Part shown: one piece after another, positions 31,221 through 43,650 of the stretch
Layout of the letters: each line of letters opens with the position of its first letter
Numbering within the stretch: position 1 is the stretch's first letter
DNA from: Aquanectria penicillioides
Taxonomy: Eukaryota > Ascomycota > Sordariomycetes > Hypocreales > Nectriaceae
DNA length: 64,000 bases
NCBI GenBank assembly: GCA_003415625.1
Contig: PYIU01000003.1
Location: 5,828,001-5,892,000 of the forward strand
Reading direction: 5' to 3'
Made by a program: the position numbers and the translations under genes
Notes under the pieces: model-generated
What the model was told of the DNA's origin: nothing
The model's database searches: none
Seen by the model: only the letters and a program-made list of their open reading frames with translations

Positions 31221-34029
31221 ACGTGCAACCAGAGGTGAAAAGCGGGCTAATTGGGCCGGCTTTTGGCGGGTGCATGACACGGCATGGCATGGTGAGCATG
31301 GGTTCTCAGGTCCTCATGGGGCCATGGGGCGGCGGGCGAATGTGAGTGGTCCCTTGTAGGACTTTGGGTCTGGGTCCGGGTCCGGGATGCTGGGATGTGA
31401 TGGGGGCCGGCATTATTTTTAGAAACGGGAGCCACGGACGAGGAACGAGGGACGGACGGACGGTTGGGCCAACGGACGGTGGACCAACCGGACACGGTCA
31501 ACCGCAAGCCAAGGCAAAGATGCAATCCAACCCCGGGCCAATCGCCGACTCGGTGAAGGCTGGAGGCTGACGAGATCGAGCACAGCAGCGCCGTGACGAC
31601 GGTGTCATGGAGACGGGACGATGATGCGGGCGCTTAAGCATCCAGGCGTGTGAGTGTGTGCCCCCTCTAGCTTTGCGAAGGAGGAGGCTGTGAATAGACA
31701 GACAGACCGTGGCGGGCCATGTGAGCTCAGTTGATAGAGTTGTATTTTGACGAGGCTGGGGATAGGGGGTCGAGAAGCGTAAGCCGCCCGTTGACGAGGA
31801 CGAGGATGAGGATGAGAAGGGCGGCATTGACGGTGGCCATGACGCCGACGCTCCGAGGCGTCCTCTGTCTAAGAGAGCTGTCGATTCTTGGACTCGACTG
31901 TCCGAGTCGCCGTTCCATGGAGGCAGCCCGGCGGGCATGATTCCCCCCCCAACATGGTTCGACTGAGACACTGGATACGAGCGTGGTGGCAGCAGCGGAA
32001 TGCGCGATGAGTGCTTGCATGTTCGGTATGACGATGATGGTACCGATATAGCTTCGCCCGAAGAGACGGCCGCATTCTGGCGGCCCAGGACGCAATGGGG
32101 CAAGTGGGCAAGTGGGCAAGCAAGCAAGCAAGAAAGCCGGCGAGCGAGCTAGGGCATGCAAACCGCCTTTGCAGCTCAAACCGTTTCCCCATCCGTGAGC
32201 TGGCATGGAGTTAGCGAGCAGGGAGCATCGTGGATGGACCATGGATCATGGACCATGGGGGAGCGCGACAGACGCGCATCTACACATCCATCCACACATC
32301 TACACATCCTCACACCCACAAATCCACAAGTCCACCACACCCACTCTTTGGTGGCAGTGAGGCTCAGCAACGCCGGGCAAGGGTTTGAAACAAAAGATCT
32401 GGGGACCGGCCTCTGCTCTTGTTGGTCGGATGTTTCCTACTGTTTCCAGTCCTGTATAGTGAGGTCAGAAGTGGAAGATAAGAGTTGTGTTGGGTTTTTT
32501 TTTTTTGGAGCGTGTGGGTCGAGCCGCAAGCGACGGCAACTGCGCTGCATTGTCGCCTAAGCGCAAAGCCGCTCGTTGGCATAGACATGTTCTCGCATCG
32601 CCCGTACAGGATAGAGGGTTTGCCACTCTAGCCTAGACCTTAGCCCGGATCTGCTGTGTTTCGCTTTTTGCTAGCACTAGTTCTGGTTTTACACGCGGAT
32701 GGAGACAGGGGAAGATGGGACACTCGAGCCAGTTCATGGTCCAGGCTTTCGGAATGTTTGGATTGGATCGAGGGCTGAGGACCGTGTGTAAGTCAGTAGC
32801 CAAGGATACAAAGAAAAGTATATATTAAAAAAAAAAAAAAGAAAAAAAAAACGAGAGAACAAAAGCAGGATTCGGGAGAAGTAAAGTGAGTTGTACACAT
32901 CGCATTCGGCCATTGCAAGGGAGAAAACAAGCATGGTGTGGTGTGCGACTGGATGCCCCTCTGCTGGCCTGGCGAGAATGAAACGGAGGTGAGGAAGAGG
33001 GGAAAGCGAACAGCAGCCATGTGCTTCAGAGCGTGCGATGCATAATCGATAAAGCCAGGCACACGTAGTAACTGAATCACCATCGTCCAGGGGCATTCCC
33101 TGTTGTGCGTGGTGTTTGCCATGTTGTTCCTAGGTGGAGTCGGTCACGAGTTGCAAGAACAGCAGCAACATGAAAGAAAGAGTGGTGAGATTACACGTTT
33201 GATTTTTATCTTCCTCCTCCTCTGGAGAATATGTAGAGTACGAGAGGAGAATAGATCAGCAAAAGAGAACGAAAATTGTGAGCCGGTAGCTCAATTCCTG
33301 TCTTGGACGTGCAGGCGGATCTCCGCCTGGCGAGGGATGATCCCCGTATGGGTCCTGAGCTGAGGTGAAAATGCTGTGGATGGAGATACTGGCTGATGGG
33401 TGGCGAGGCTAAAAGATGGTCTGGTGGCTCGGTGGCTGGGCTGTGCTCGATTGTGCAGAAGACCCCATCCACCAGTGACAGGCTGCGTTGCGCGTGCTCC
33501 ACAGCGCTGGGAGCTACTGTAGGGGCCAGGGCCCCTGAACGCTTAGGGCATCTTAGTGGGATAGCCCGCTACCGGCCGTCGTCTCCAGCGTCATGGTCCA
33601 CTGTGCCATGTATGCCCGTCAGAGCCAGAATCAGAGCCAGAGCCAGAGCCATTAGGAAACGGCCACTGGACGCTGGATGAGTCCCAGAGGAGTCGGTCAC
33701 AGTTGCATCGGGCGGCGCCGTGAGCCAACTGGCCGCAGGGCCTAGTACTTGCGGCGTCCATACAACACGAGGCCATTGGGCGAGTATCGGTATCTGGACT
33801 TGGCTTAGCTAACCCACTTGCTGTTGAAATTTCGAAGCCTATATTTTTTTTTCCCCTCCTCTCCTTAGCTGCTCCTTCCTTCACCTTGCTGGCCCTTCCA
33901 TGCCGCCTTCTTTTTCTTCGCGCCCCCCTCCACCCCAAAAACCCAAACCCAACTGAACACGATCCGTCTATTATTAGAAGCCATCCGCATCGTCCACCCC
34001 AAACCACTTACGCCAGATTCAGCCCCATT

Positions 34030-34082
34030 CGCATCGCATCGCATCCAAACCTGTCGCGGGCGCATCGCATCGCATCGCATCC
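34030..34082. repeat. GCATC pentamer clusters
   Basis: Two clusters of CGCAT/GCATC pentamers, at about 34030-34045 and 34061-34082, in the presumed promoter or leader of the MADS gene. Confidence 0.8.
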
Positions 34083-34380
34083 CGCGTTCTTGCTCTGCAC
34101 CGCATATCGCATCCACTCAGAGCAGGGCAGGGCACGCCGTCTGCGCGCGCCGTTGTGACTGCTTTGCTTTGCTTTGCTTCGCCGTTCGAGTTCTCTCTTG
34201 CTCTGTGAGTGTGTGCGTGTGTGCGTGTGTATGTGTGCGCGCACACTATCTGTCACTCCCCATTCCTAGCCGATCTTTCTGCGGCTCGTCATCGCCTGTT
34301 ATCACCACCCTGATATTGGGCTGTTGTCACTGTGACTGTCGCCGTGAAGCATCGGGGGGACGCGCCAGCCTTGGCTCAAG

Positions 34381-34400
34381 TTTTTTTTTTTTTTTTTTTT
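34381..34400. repeat. T20 homopolymer
   Basis: Twenty T in a row, in the T/C-rich upstream region of the MADS gene. This could be a promoter poly(dT) element. Confidence 0.9.
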
Positions 34401-35589
34401 GGAGCGAGAGAGAAACTGAGGGAGTGAATGAGCGGCACACAGAAATCAGAGTGCCCAGGCTCATCCATCCATCCATCCAGCAACAGCGGCTGGCAGAGAG
34501 CGCAGTGATATCCTCCCTCCTCTTCCGTCTCGTGTCTCTCTGACTGGCCTCATTTCCCCCTCCCCCAACGCCTCTCCTCTTTCTCCCTGTTTTTAGCCGA
34601 ACCAAGGAGATCAATCAAGCCGCTCTCCAACCATCCTCGGACGCAGGCAGACGAACCAGCAGAGAGCAAGAAGAAGCGGTTATAGGTAGGGGCCCTGTGT
34701 TTGATACAGAGACGCCTGCTTGACGCTCTCTAGGCCCTCGCCAAGGTACCTGGCCTCAACCTCGACTTGACAGGTTTAAAAAAGGTACACGGTACCCGCC
34801 CAGCGTAGCTCGCTGGACAGCTGGTACGCACGCCGCGCTACGGCCGAGGTACCGCCACAGCCTCCCATCACCTCTGCGCTACCGCCCTTGCAACGGTCGC
34901 TGGGTCCCAATTTCCCGGCTCCTGTGTGCTGCCTTGTCCCAGGGTCCTCCCAGGTTCCTCCCCGGTTCCTTGACCAGCACCTACATTAGCACGTCGTGCG
35001 CTAGGCTCCTCCACTCTTTTTCTTGTCCCTGTTCCGCCGCCTTGTCTCTGCTCTGTTCTACCTTTCTCTTCCATCTCGCATCCTTTTTTCCTCTACATTC
35101 AAAACCCTCCCCCTCGGCCCTTGGGACATCGCCGCCGCCACGCCTCCTCCGTCATTCGAGCTCCAGGAATTCCACATCTCCTGCCTCGTTGCTTTTTCAT
35201 CTTCACCGTCACCTCTGCCTTCCCGCCTTGGCCGACCCTCGTTTTCCCTTTTTTAGCCCCAATTTCCACTAGAACGTCCTTCGATACCCGCGCTACCTTC
35301 GACCTCTCTCCATTGTCTCTTCTTCTCGCTTACGCCGCCAACCCTGTTATCCTTAACAGTCACGACCGTCGAGTAACCTCGTCTGGCGCAACGCCGAGCT
35401 GCTCCTCTCCATCTCATCTCCGTCTCTTTGTTTCGCGCTGTCTTCCTCATCAAAGCTCCGACACAACCGACCGTCATCCCGCCGCGTCACTGCCTGCATC
35501 AGACGCCACCACTCCCTCCCCCCTCGCCCCCCGCGTGGAAACGCGACGACTAGCACCCGCCCTCGATCCAAGACACACAGGCCATCACC

Positions 35590-37705
35590 ATGGGGCGAAG
35601 AAAGATTGAGATCAAGGCCATCAAGGACGACAGAAATCGTTCTGTGTAAGCCTCCCCACCTCTTTTCCCACGCGCCGTTGAACCCTCTTTCGCGACCGCG
35701 AGCTAATACAGCGCGCCGCCCTACAGCACCTTTTTGAAGCGAAAGGGCGGCTTGTTCAAGAAGGCCCACGAGCTCTCCGTCCTCTGCTCTGTCGATGTCG
35801 CCGTTTTTATCTTTGGAAACAACAAGAAGCTCTACGAATATTCGTCTGGTGACATGCGAGAGCTCATCGCTCGATACCAATATGTGAGTCCAGCGCGCCT
35901 TCATCCTCCCTTGCCGGTCCCAACTTCTCCCTAGATGCTCGCGATCGCAACCTAGCTCCCACAGAGAAGCAAAATCCTAATTTTTTCAACAGCATGGCGG
36001 TCCCAACGAACACAAAGGCCCCTCAGACTTTAATGGTGGCAATGACGAGGAAGAAGAGGATGAGGCTGACGGCACCCCTCCCCACGGCCCAGAAGGTATG
36101 GACAGCATGATGCCTCCTCAGTTTCATGGCCAACCCCAGCCGCCCTTCCCTCAGATCCGACATCACACACCCTCCGCATCACCCCCAATTGGCACCAACG
36201 GCGGTCACTTCCAACCTCATCCAGGTCACCCAGTCCAACGTGGCCACACCCCGCAACCCCCGATCGGATCGCGACCGGGCTCTCGCAATGATGTTCGCCG
36301 GATGGGTCCCAGTATGGTATCGCAGCCGGGTCCTCCCCCGGGACCGCCTGCCGGGCCTACGCATCCCGGAATCAGCTACATGCCCACTCCTCCCATCTAC
36401 AACCCTCCCTCCATGATGCCGCCGCAAGGACAATATGCCTACGGCCAACACCAGCAACAAGGGCCACCTGCGCCGCCGCCGCCGCCGCCTCCGCCCTCGC
36501 AGCACCAGCAACCTCAGCCGCCGTACATCGATGATCGACGCTCGCCCATGCCCCCCGCCTACTCGTCGCATCCGCCTTCGCATGGAATCCAGGCTCCGGC
36601 TCATCGTCCCGAACCGTCTCCCCAACAAAACCATCAGCAACTGCCCCCAAATCCTGTGCCGCATATCTCACCTCCCCCTCCACAGCCCCCGCAGCAGCCT
36701 GAACGCCGTCTGCAGGACCCTCCACCGCCTCCGCCAGTGGAACCTAAGACAGAGCCTCAAGAACGCCCACAGCCACCCCTACTCAATACGGATACAGCTA
36801 TTAAGAAGCTGCCCCAGCGCAAGTCGCACAGCATATTTACCCCTATTGAGGAGAACCGTTCAATACTGTCTCAGCACCTTGCTTCCTTCGCCTCTGAGCC
36901 CCTAAAAGCAGAAGCTGGCGCAGGTGGTCGCTCCCAATCTGTAGATGTGGCCGCCTTGAATCGCACAGGTAACCATACATCATCCCCACCGCTACCACAG
37001 CCACCTCAGCGGTCCGGTACACAATTGGGCACAGACAAGTCACGAACAGTGTCTTTATCGTCGATTCCAGAGACCACGCTCACCCCTCCCTCACGATCAA
37101 ATAGTGGTGCGACCGGGGGAGCTCGACCACGAGGCCCACGCCTAACGGTACAGATCCCGGCTGGTGCCTCAGATGCTGGCGGTAGCGAAACAGGTGAATC
37201 TAACTCTCCACGGAATCCCGCCGAGCCAACGACCCAACCGCCACAGCGGCACAATTCCCAGTCGTCTCTGGTATTACCTCCTCCATCGCCTTCTGCCTCT
37301 GCTCTGCTCTCTGCGGGGGCAACCGGCCCCCCAAACCCATTCGCCCGGCCACCTCCTCAGCAAACTGTAAATGGAGAAAGCACACCAGTATCTGCACTGC
37401 CTTCACGGTTCCTCAATAATGAATTCTTGCCGAGTCCAAGCAGTTTTTATCCCGATTGGAATTTCAGAGGAGGAGATAGCAATACCCTCCCGAGCCCGCT
37501 GAATTTCGCAACACCCGTTGTTGGATCAGGCCCGAGCTTCTTGCGGGATGACAATCTCAACAGTACCAGTACGAACAACAACTCGAACCTGAGCGTTAAC
37601 ATAGGCACAGCAGCAATAAAGAGGAAAACGCCAGAGTATGGTGCTACTGCCCAAAGCGAAGCGACGGAGGTGGAGTCAGAATCAAAACGAGTCAAGGTTG
37701 AGTAA
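35590..37705 (+). CDS. RLM1: Rlm1/MEF2-type MADS-box transcription factor
   Basis: Three exons, 35590-35645, 35727-35883 and 35993-37705, give 641 residues. The MADS domain fills the N-terminus ([19 protein letters not shown]...[20 protein letters not shown]...) and is of the MEF2-like rather than SRF-like type. A short MEF2-type extension follows, then an acidic patch ([11 protein letters not shown]). The long C-terminal part is rich in Pro, Gln and Ser with polyproline runs, and ends in the basic IKRKTPEYG and ESKRVKVE. In fungi this factor (Rlm1, RlmA, Mig1) acts in the nucleus downstream of the cell-wall-integrity MAP kinase (family knowledge). All splice junctions are canonical, the first two falling in and just after the MADS domain as usual in relatives. 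Confidence 0.93.
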
Positions 37706-39908
37706 TCAATACGAGGCTCATTTCTTACCATGTGTCTGTTTTGCGGTTCACAATCAAAATATCACATTGCAGGTGTCGCCTCCTGCTTTCGACATTGGCT
37801 GCATACATGAGGGGCTGGTCTCTACTTGGCGTGCCAATGGTGTTGGTGTAGGGCCTCTCTTCTTCGCATCGTATTATTATATCACATTCGTGGCCTCCCT
37901 TGAGGCCTTTTTACTTCTTCACTTCTTCATCCCCAACTCGTATGGGGATGGCTTGCCCAATTTGTTTCAGCGGCACTTACTTTTTTTTTCTCAACCTTTG
38001 GAGAGGCGTTCATGACAGGTGGTGGACTGCACTTCTCTCCATTCGATTCTGATACCTGGATGCTTTGGAAAGCCCTGGCGGGCTCCATTTGGAAGATATA
38101 GGCTTTAGGCTGACCGGCGGCGTGTACGGTGTATGTGATGGAGAATTCGGGAAATCGTTTGTGTCGGGACATGAGTGATGCTCGGTTGGGCTCATACTTC
38201 TTTTTTTTTTTCTGTGATTATTTTGGTGTTGGGATGGAGTTGGGTAGATGATACCGGCGACGTCGATATTTCCTTGTCACAAATCTATTGAAATGAACAA
38301 GATCTGGCTTATCCCAAGTGACTGCCCCCTCCATGGTCGAACGTATTGCTGAGTACCGTGAGTGCCAAGGTATTCCTATCGTCCAGACTTGCAGTGACAC
38401 CTGTGGGTTCTTTTCAACGCCCACTCTACCCTCTCCCCAACACTCCAACAACTAATTATATATCACCCCTATCCTCTTTATAACTGTATTTCGTCCTGAG
38501 ATTTACCAAACATTAGGGAGCTAGACCGTCTGTAACAATGCAGTGGGTCTCATCGTGATCTATGGAGAATGCCTCTTTTGAAAACCACTTGCTTCTCTCG
38601 TGATCATCGTATCCGGTACTGCAGTTTGATACAACTCAAAGGGACATGTGGCCCTCACTCAATTTTGTTTGTAAGCGCTGCTGACCACATCAACGACGGA
38701 CCAAGGGAGCCGAGGTAATAGGCCAGTTCATTGACAGACCAACGGAAGGAGAATCCTTGCCGGCGCATCTCTCCTGTGCAAGAAGAGGCTCCCTAAATTG
38801 CTGATATCGGAGTGGCTACCTCGTAGCAGTTCTCCCATATGGTTCCTGGGATTTAAAGAGAGAAAAGAGTGGAAATCTACAAACCAGGGTGCTACTGGAG
38901 AGATCAAAAGGACGTCCCATATATAGGCACGCAGAGTTTCTGGCCATAATTTAATTATTAGGCGAAAGGAGAATTGTGCTTAGGAAGAGGAGAAAGAAAG
39001 GAAGGATTGGTAGTAAAGATGGTTGGCTACATTTTCTTATGAGAAACGTTGTAAACTATATTAGGTGCTTGCACCAGATCCTCGACGCTCCATGTAGTCA
39101 TGAACATGACGAACGACATAATCGTATGTTACAAATAGCATATGAAGTTCCTCTGAGAAAAAGAAAAGGAAATGAGCCTTTCCACTCCACCGAAAAGCAA
39201 TAAAGTGACGTAATTGGGGTGAGGTATCAACACATTTCTCCCAGTTACTTTTGCGGCAATGAATTTCTGTCGGACGAACCGATGTGAGACGTCAGCGTGA
39301 AGATGAGCGAAAGCATTGTATTCAATTAGCCTTATTAGGTATATAATCACATGCTCTTCTCAACCATGCTTTTTGAAATGGGTTGATCACGTACAGCCGT
39401 TCCTAAAGGAGAGGTGTAGGGTGGGTTAAATAAAAAATAAAACCGCTGAAACTCAAAAAGGGCATAGAAAACGATAGAAAGGTAAAATGGGATACTTAGT
39501 GTGTATCAGATGACTATCTTCTGCAGTACTTGGGTGTCGCTTATAGGTTATGATGGTGTTCACATTGTTTCAGTCTAGTTTCGTCTGCGAGCATCGCCAG
39601 TTGAACCAACCTCTAGGTTAGGAAACTAGAATTATTGAACCATAGCACCTCAGGAAAAACTGGAGGTACCCCCTTGCCGAAACAAGTGGTACTTTGGGTT
39701 CTATACTTTTAACAAGAATAAAGTAGGGAAGGACTGGAATAACAGACCTCACACAAGCATTTTCTCCAATCATACATAACTCAAATAAAATGTAGATACT
39801 ATTATGTGCTCTATTTTATCATTCTTCACCTACCTTGTGGGTGGACATGTATTTGTTCATCTCGTCATTACTCATGTAGTCTTGCTGGACGCCGTACGCT
39901 ATTGGCGA
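37706..39908. other. Intergenic, no gene supported
   Basis: 2.2 kb containing the 3' UTR of the MADS gene and the downstream flank of the fasciclin gene. From 38.8 kb onward it is AT-rich. Open frames are short and lack motifs. No RNA gene was recognised. Confidence 0.5.
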
Positions 39909-40604
39909 CTATTCGTAATTTAACACACCCTTAATGATCCACTTGGGAGATTGTCAGTATTCAAATTGAGCCTACGCTGCGGGAGAGCAACTTACCAGTT
40001 CACCATTGCTCACTCGGCTTGCGACGCGCTCGACTTCAATCCCATCCGGCATCACCACTCTCTTTCCTTCCTTCTCCACCCACCAGAGCTGCTTTCCGGC
40101 GACCGTCTCGGCTTTTTCGTCCTGCGGCCAGGGGCTGCCGGCTACGAGATGTGCCTCGACGAAGCGGAGCAGATTCTGGCGGGCGCGCTCCTGGCCATCA
40201 TCGCCAGCATAGGCCTTGGGGCCTAGGCGATCGTAATCGCGAGGATCCTCCCAGGGCTTCCGGGGAAGGGCGTCGATGGCGGAGTTGAGGGGCGCGAGCA
40301 CTGTGGTGTTGACGTTGAGATCGGAGAGAAGGCGATCGGTGGAGGGGTGCAAGCGTGTGAAGGAGGAGAAGGTAGTGAGCGATCGCTGGGTACCGAGGAC
40401 GTCGGCGATGGCGACGGAAGGCTGGTTGATGACGTTGACATCCTTCTTGCCGGCGTCATCGTTCTTATCGACCATGACGGGGAGATGGCCGTGAAGCGGG
40501 GGGTGATCTGGACGAGAGCCTTTGAGGGGTTGCTGTTGAGGCATATGAGCGGTGGTGAGGGCGACGAGGCTGCTGAAGAGGAGAAGGGGCTTCATCGTGA
40601 ACAA
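39909..40604 (-). CDS. Secreted fasciclin-domain protein
   Basis: Two exons, 40604-39996 and 39941-39909, give about 213 residues. The last exon codes WIIKGVLNYE and stop, completing the typical end of a fasciclin (FAS1) domain (NGELWIIKGVL). The N-terminus MKPLLLFSSLVALTTAH is a signal peptide; an ATG three codons upstream is also possible. The FAS1 core has SLTTFSSFTRLHPSTDRLLSDLN followed by NTTVLAPLNSAIDALPRKPW and NLLRFVEAHLVAGS. Such proteins are secreted or wall-associated adhesion-like proteins. No GPI signal is seen, so it is probably released. Confidence 0.88.
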
Positions 40605-43600
40605 CCGGAATCAGTGGCAGATTGAAACGCGGACGTTGGCGCAGAAGCAAAAAATCGAAGCTGCGGTTGGTTGACGTATGATTGATACGTCATGAGTGGA
40701 GGGAATGTGGGATGGAGTCCCATGCCATGGCATGCCACAGTGGGCTGCTGTGGTTTGTGTGTGGGATGTGTGTCACGTGCCATTTCAATCAAGTTTACTC
40801 CGTAACGTGCCTATCTACTAGGTGCCTGCCTACCTGCCTAGGTACCTACCTAGGTACGGATACCTGCCTAGGTACCTACCTAGGTACGGATACCTGCCTA
40901 GGTACCTATTTAGACAAAACTTGCTACTACACGGTTCAGTGCAGCGCTACGATCGAGTCCCGTGATAAGTCATGTTCCCTAGCCCAAAGTCTAGAATCGA
41001 TGAGATCATTGTTGTTGGAAGCCACGAGCATGTGAAAGTCGACAAAGGCCTGGGGAAGGGGCCGAAAGGAGCAGCGTGCCTTGGTGGGAGATCAGATGAT
41101 GCACGTGCAGAATCCGGGGAAGTCAAAGCCAAGGCTGTGGTGTCGGTTGTGGGAAGGCAAATGCCACTGCGGGCGTGCCGGCTAAGGCTAGGCTTTCACG
41201 TGCTTGAGATGCGAGCAAGGTTTCACGTTGGTCTCCAGATGACCATGGTCAACCGTGGCAAGCCTGAGGGTTTGTGGTGGTAGGGACCTTACTCATGCAT
41301 CCCGCTACCACGGCCAAGTGGGATGGTGGCAGGGTTCTGGACGAGTGAGGGTCCGGGGAAACCTGAAGGAGGCAGGCGAATGACCCAGGTAAGCGGTAAC
41401 TTGGAACAGCATGGTCATCAGCGTCATGATGGGTGGTGATCTGACTGGGCGACGGGGCGACGGGGCGACGGGGGGAGAAATGGGGGAAACCGCATGGGAC
41501 AGCAGCCACGAAATGATTCATGTGCCCCCCCAAATGAGACGGGATACGGAGAAGCAGAGAGAGAAGCCTCATCATTCACATGTGAAAGCCCGTGTGCACG
41601 CCCTCGCGGTTGCGGCACCTGCCACCAGGCGAGACCGGAATTGTCAGTCGAGAGTGATGTGCATTAGGCCCAAGCCCCTGGCCAGAGAGCTCGCCATGTT
41701 GATGATAATTCCGCGAGGAGTGGAATTTCCGAGACGGAGGAATGGGTGAGAGGAACCAGCGGCGGCGAACGGTGGTGTCTGGTCATCTGACCGAGACGGT
41801 CTCTCAGAGGTCAGACGGAGAGAGAGAGAGAGGGAGACAGGGCCAGAAAAGCGTTGCTGAATCGGGAACTTGTCCGGCCACCGGGGAGATGTCCGCCGAG
41901 GCAAAGTGATGTGGAGGCGAGGAGGGAAATTGTGGGGAAAGGTTGGGGAAGACTAGATGCTGCTCGGCCGGGGGAGCTGGGTGGTGAGAGAGCAGAGATG
42001 GGCAGATGTCTGATTCACGAGTTTGAAGGAAAGGGGGGGGGGGGGTTGCCCCATCGCATGTTGGGAAGATGTATGTACAGATACATGATTGCAAAGAGGA
42101 AAGAAAGAAAGGAGGCCAACAGGAAGCAAGCTCTCTTGCTGTTCCCCCGCCCTCAATCCTCCCCATGTTTTTCGGAGATGGCATCAGCTCCTCACGCAGC
42201 ATCGAACCTCGGGGATGAGAAGCAGCGAGCTCGCGCCATGGATGGCCTGTGAGGGCTCTGTGCGGGTCAGTGAGGGCCTGCGAGGGCCTGCAAGGGCCTC
42301 TGGGGGGCAGGGGGAACAATGGCACTAGACACCGGCTAGACAGCAGGCCCCACAATTTCCCCCATCATCTGGCGTGTGCTTGGGTGTCTTTGGTGCTCAA
42401 GGTGCTTGCGGAGCGGGGACCTCGGCACACGCTGCGAAAGGACGGGCGAGGGACCCAGCGACGCAAAACGAGTGTCGGGTGGATGGCCGGGCGCGGTTGG
42501 CCTGGTGTGGTGAGGGTGGAACGTGGGCCACGGCTTTTCGGCGTAGCTTGCGGCGAGCAACTGAGCAAGAAAATAAACGGCGGGAGGCGAGGAGGTACCT
42601 ACATGTAGGTCGAGATGGAAGTGGCGGTGGGGGATGGTCAAAGGTGGGATTGGGATGGGGATTGAGATTGAGATTGGAGAAATCTCTAGCATCCGGATCT
42701 ATCTTGTGGTGGTGTTTCCAATGGAGGGGTTGGACGGCGGCGGCGAAGGCCTTCAAGATTGGAGCATCTCGTTTTGTGAATCTGCTTCCCATCTGTCCAC
42801 TGCTGCGGTGCTTGACAGCAGTGGTGGGTGGGTGTCCTAAACGGCGGAGCCACTGGGGGCCCATCCACTACGGACTACCAAGGGACGCTAAGGGGGCGCC
42901 GCTTCCTGGGGGGCGGACCTTGTGCTGAGAAAACGCCGGCTGCTGATTTGTGCCCCCCGGACATGCTCAACGTCAGTAGGCCGCCCCACGCCCCAGCGGC
43001 TGTCGTCGTCGAGAGAGGCTGCTGCTGCGGCTGCTGCTGCTGCTGACGCTGCTACCTAGGTACTACTGCGGCTTTGTTGTTTTGGGGGGTGCTGCCGCAG
43101 CGAGGTTTGACGAGGTCTGGCTGCAGCAAACGAGGATGCTTGCTTTACCGTCTGCTCAGCGGCAGCGGTACGGGCTCTCTAATGAAGCTCGGTCCCCTGC
43201 AGCCCCGAGGCTAACTTGCTCTCTACCCCAAGGCCAGTGAAGCGCAGTACGTACCTACTTTGCTTCCCAGCCTGAAGGGAGTGCCGAAAAAAAAAAAAGG
43301 GCCTGGCCGACGGGGCCCCAAATGCAGCCAAACCTCGGCTCGCCTCCGTCCCAGAGCTCCCATGTCCAGGTCCCTCGGCCTTGTGGGCGTCGGTCGTCGC
43401 ATCGCATTCCTCGTCGTCACACGCCCATCCCCAAACTTAAGACTCGCTCTCCTCCCACCTCCCTCTGCGGCACGCCGGAAACTCTGCTTCTTGTCTTGAT
43501 TCTTCCCTCATCATCCTCCCTCATCTCCTCTCACCCTCCCGCTTCTCGCTTTGTTGCTTTGCTGCTTTTGCTTTCCCCTCCGTGTCGTCATTGCCAAACC

Positions 43601-43650
43601 CCCTCTCGACTCCCACCTCCCACGTCTAAACCACACAGAGCATCACCGCA
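40605..43650. other. Intergenic, repeat-rich, no gene supported
   Basis: 3.0 kb with a 30-bp tandem repeat (40831-40909), an 8-bp GACGGGGC repeat (about 41447-41475), a GA tract near 41817-41832, a G10 run near 42037 and GCT repeats near 43019-43045. The last 250 bp before 43651 is C/T-rich, typical of the 5' leader of a strongly expressed fungal gene. Confidence 0.5.
40831..40909. repeat. 30-bp tandem repeat with TACCTAGGTA palindromes
   Basis: Two full units and a third partial unit, each starting TACCTGCCTAGGTACC and containing two CCTAGG palindromes. Related palindromic patches lie at about 3996-4036 and 51778-51845. Confidence 0.9.

Larger units (their letters stand above)
29774..35589. 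other. Long repeat-rich upstream region of the MADS-box gene
   Basis: 5.8 kb with no supportable gene. It holds a T14/G19 junction, a (GT)n tract, a 10-bp tandem repeat, GCATC pentamers and T20, all listed separately. From about 33.8 kb it becomes pyrimidine-rich and C/T-skewed, as in long fungal 5' leaders. Many overlapping open frames on both strands are low-complexity artefacts. A long 5' UTR with introns for the MADS gene is possible. Confidence 0.5.

Noticed and set aside
31498..32242. Overlapping minus-strand frames of 170-210 codons
   Set aside because: Composition reflects C/T-skewed repeats, no domain or splice logic is seen, and the frames overlap each other.
34019..34246. Open frames on the minus strand rich in Cys/Arg/Asp/Ala (around the GCATC repeats)
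   Set aside because: They are translations of a pentanucleotide repeat and a CA/TG tract. There is no conserved motif and they overlap other frames.
35353..35904. 183-codon minus-strand frame over the first MADS exons
   Set aside because: It is antisense to the MADS domain and a C/T-rich leader, with no motif.
40831..40909. CRISPR-like array
   Set aside because: The units are directly adjacent tandem repeats without unique spacers, in a eukaryotic genome.
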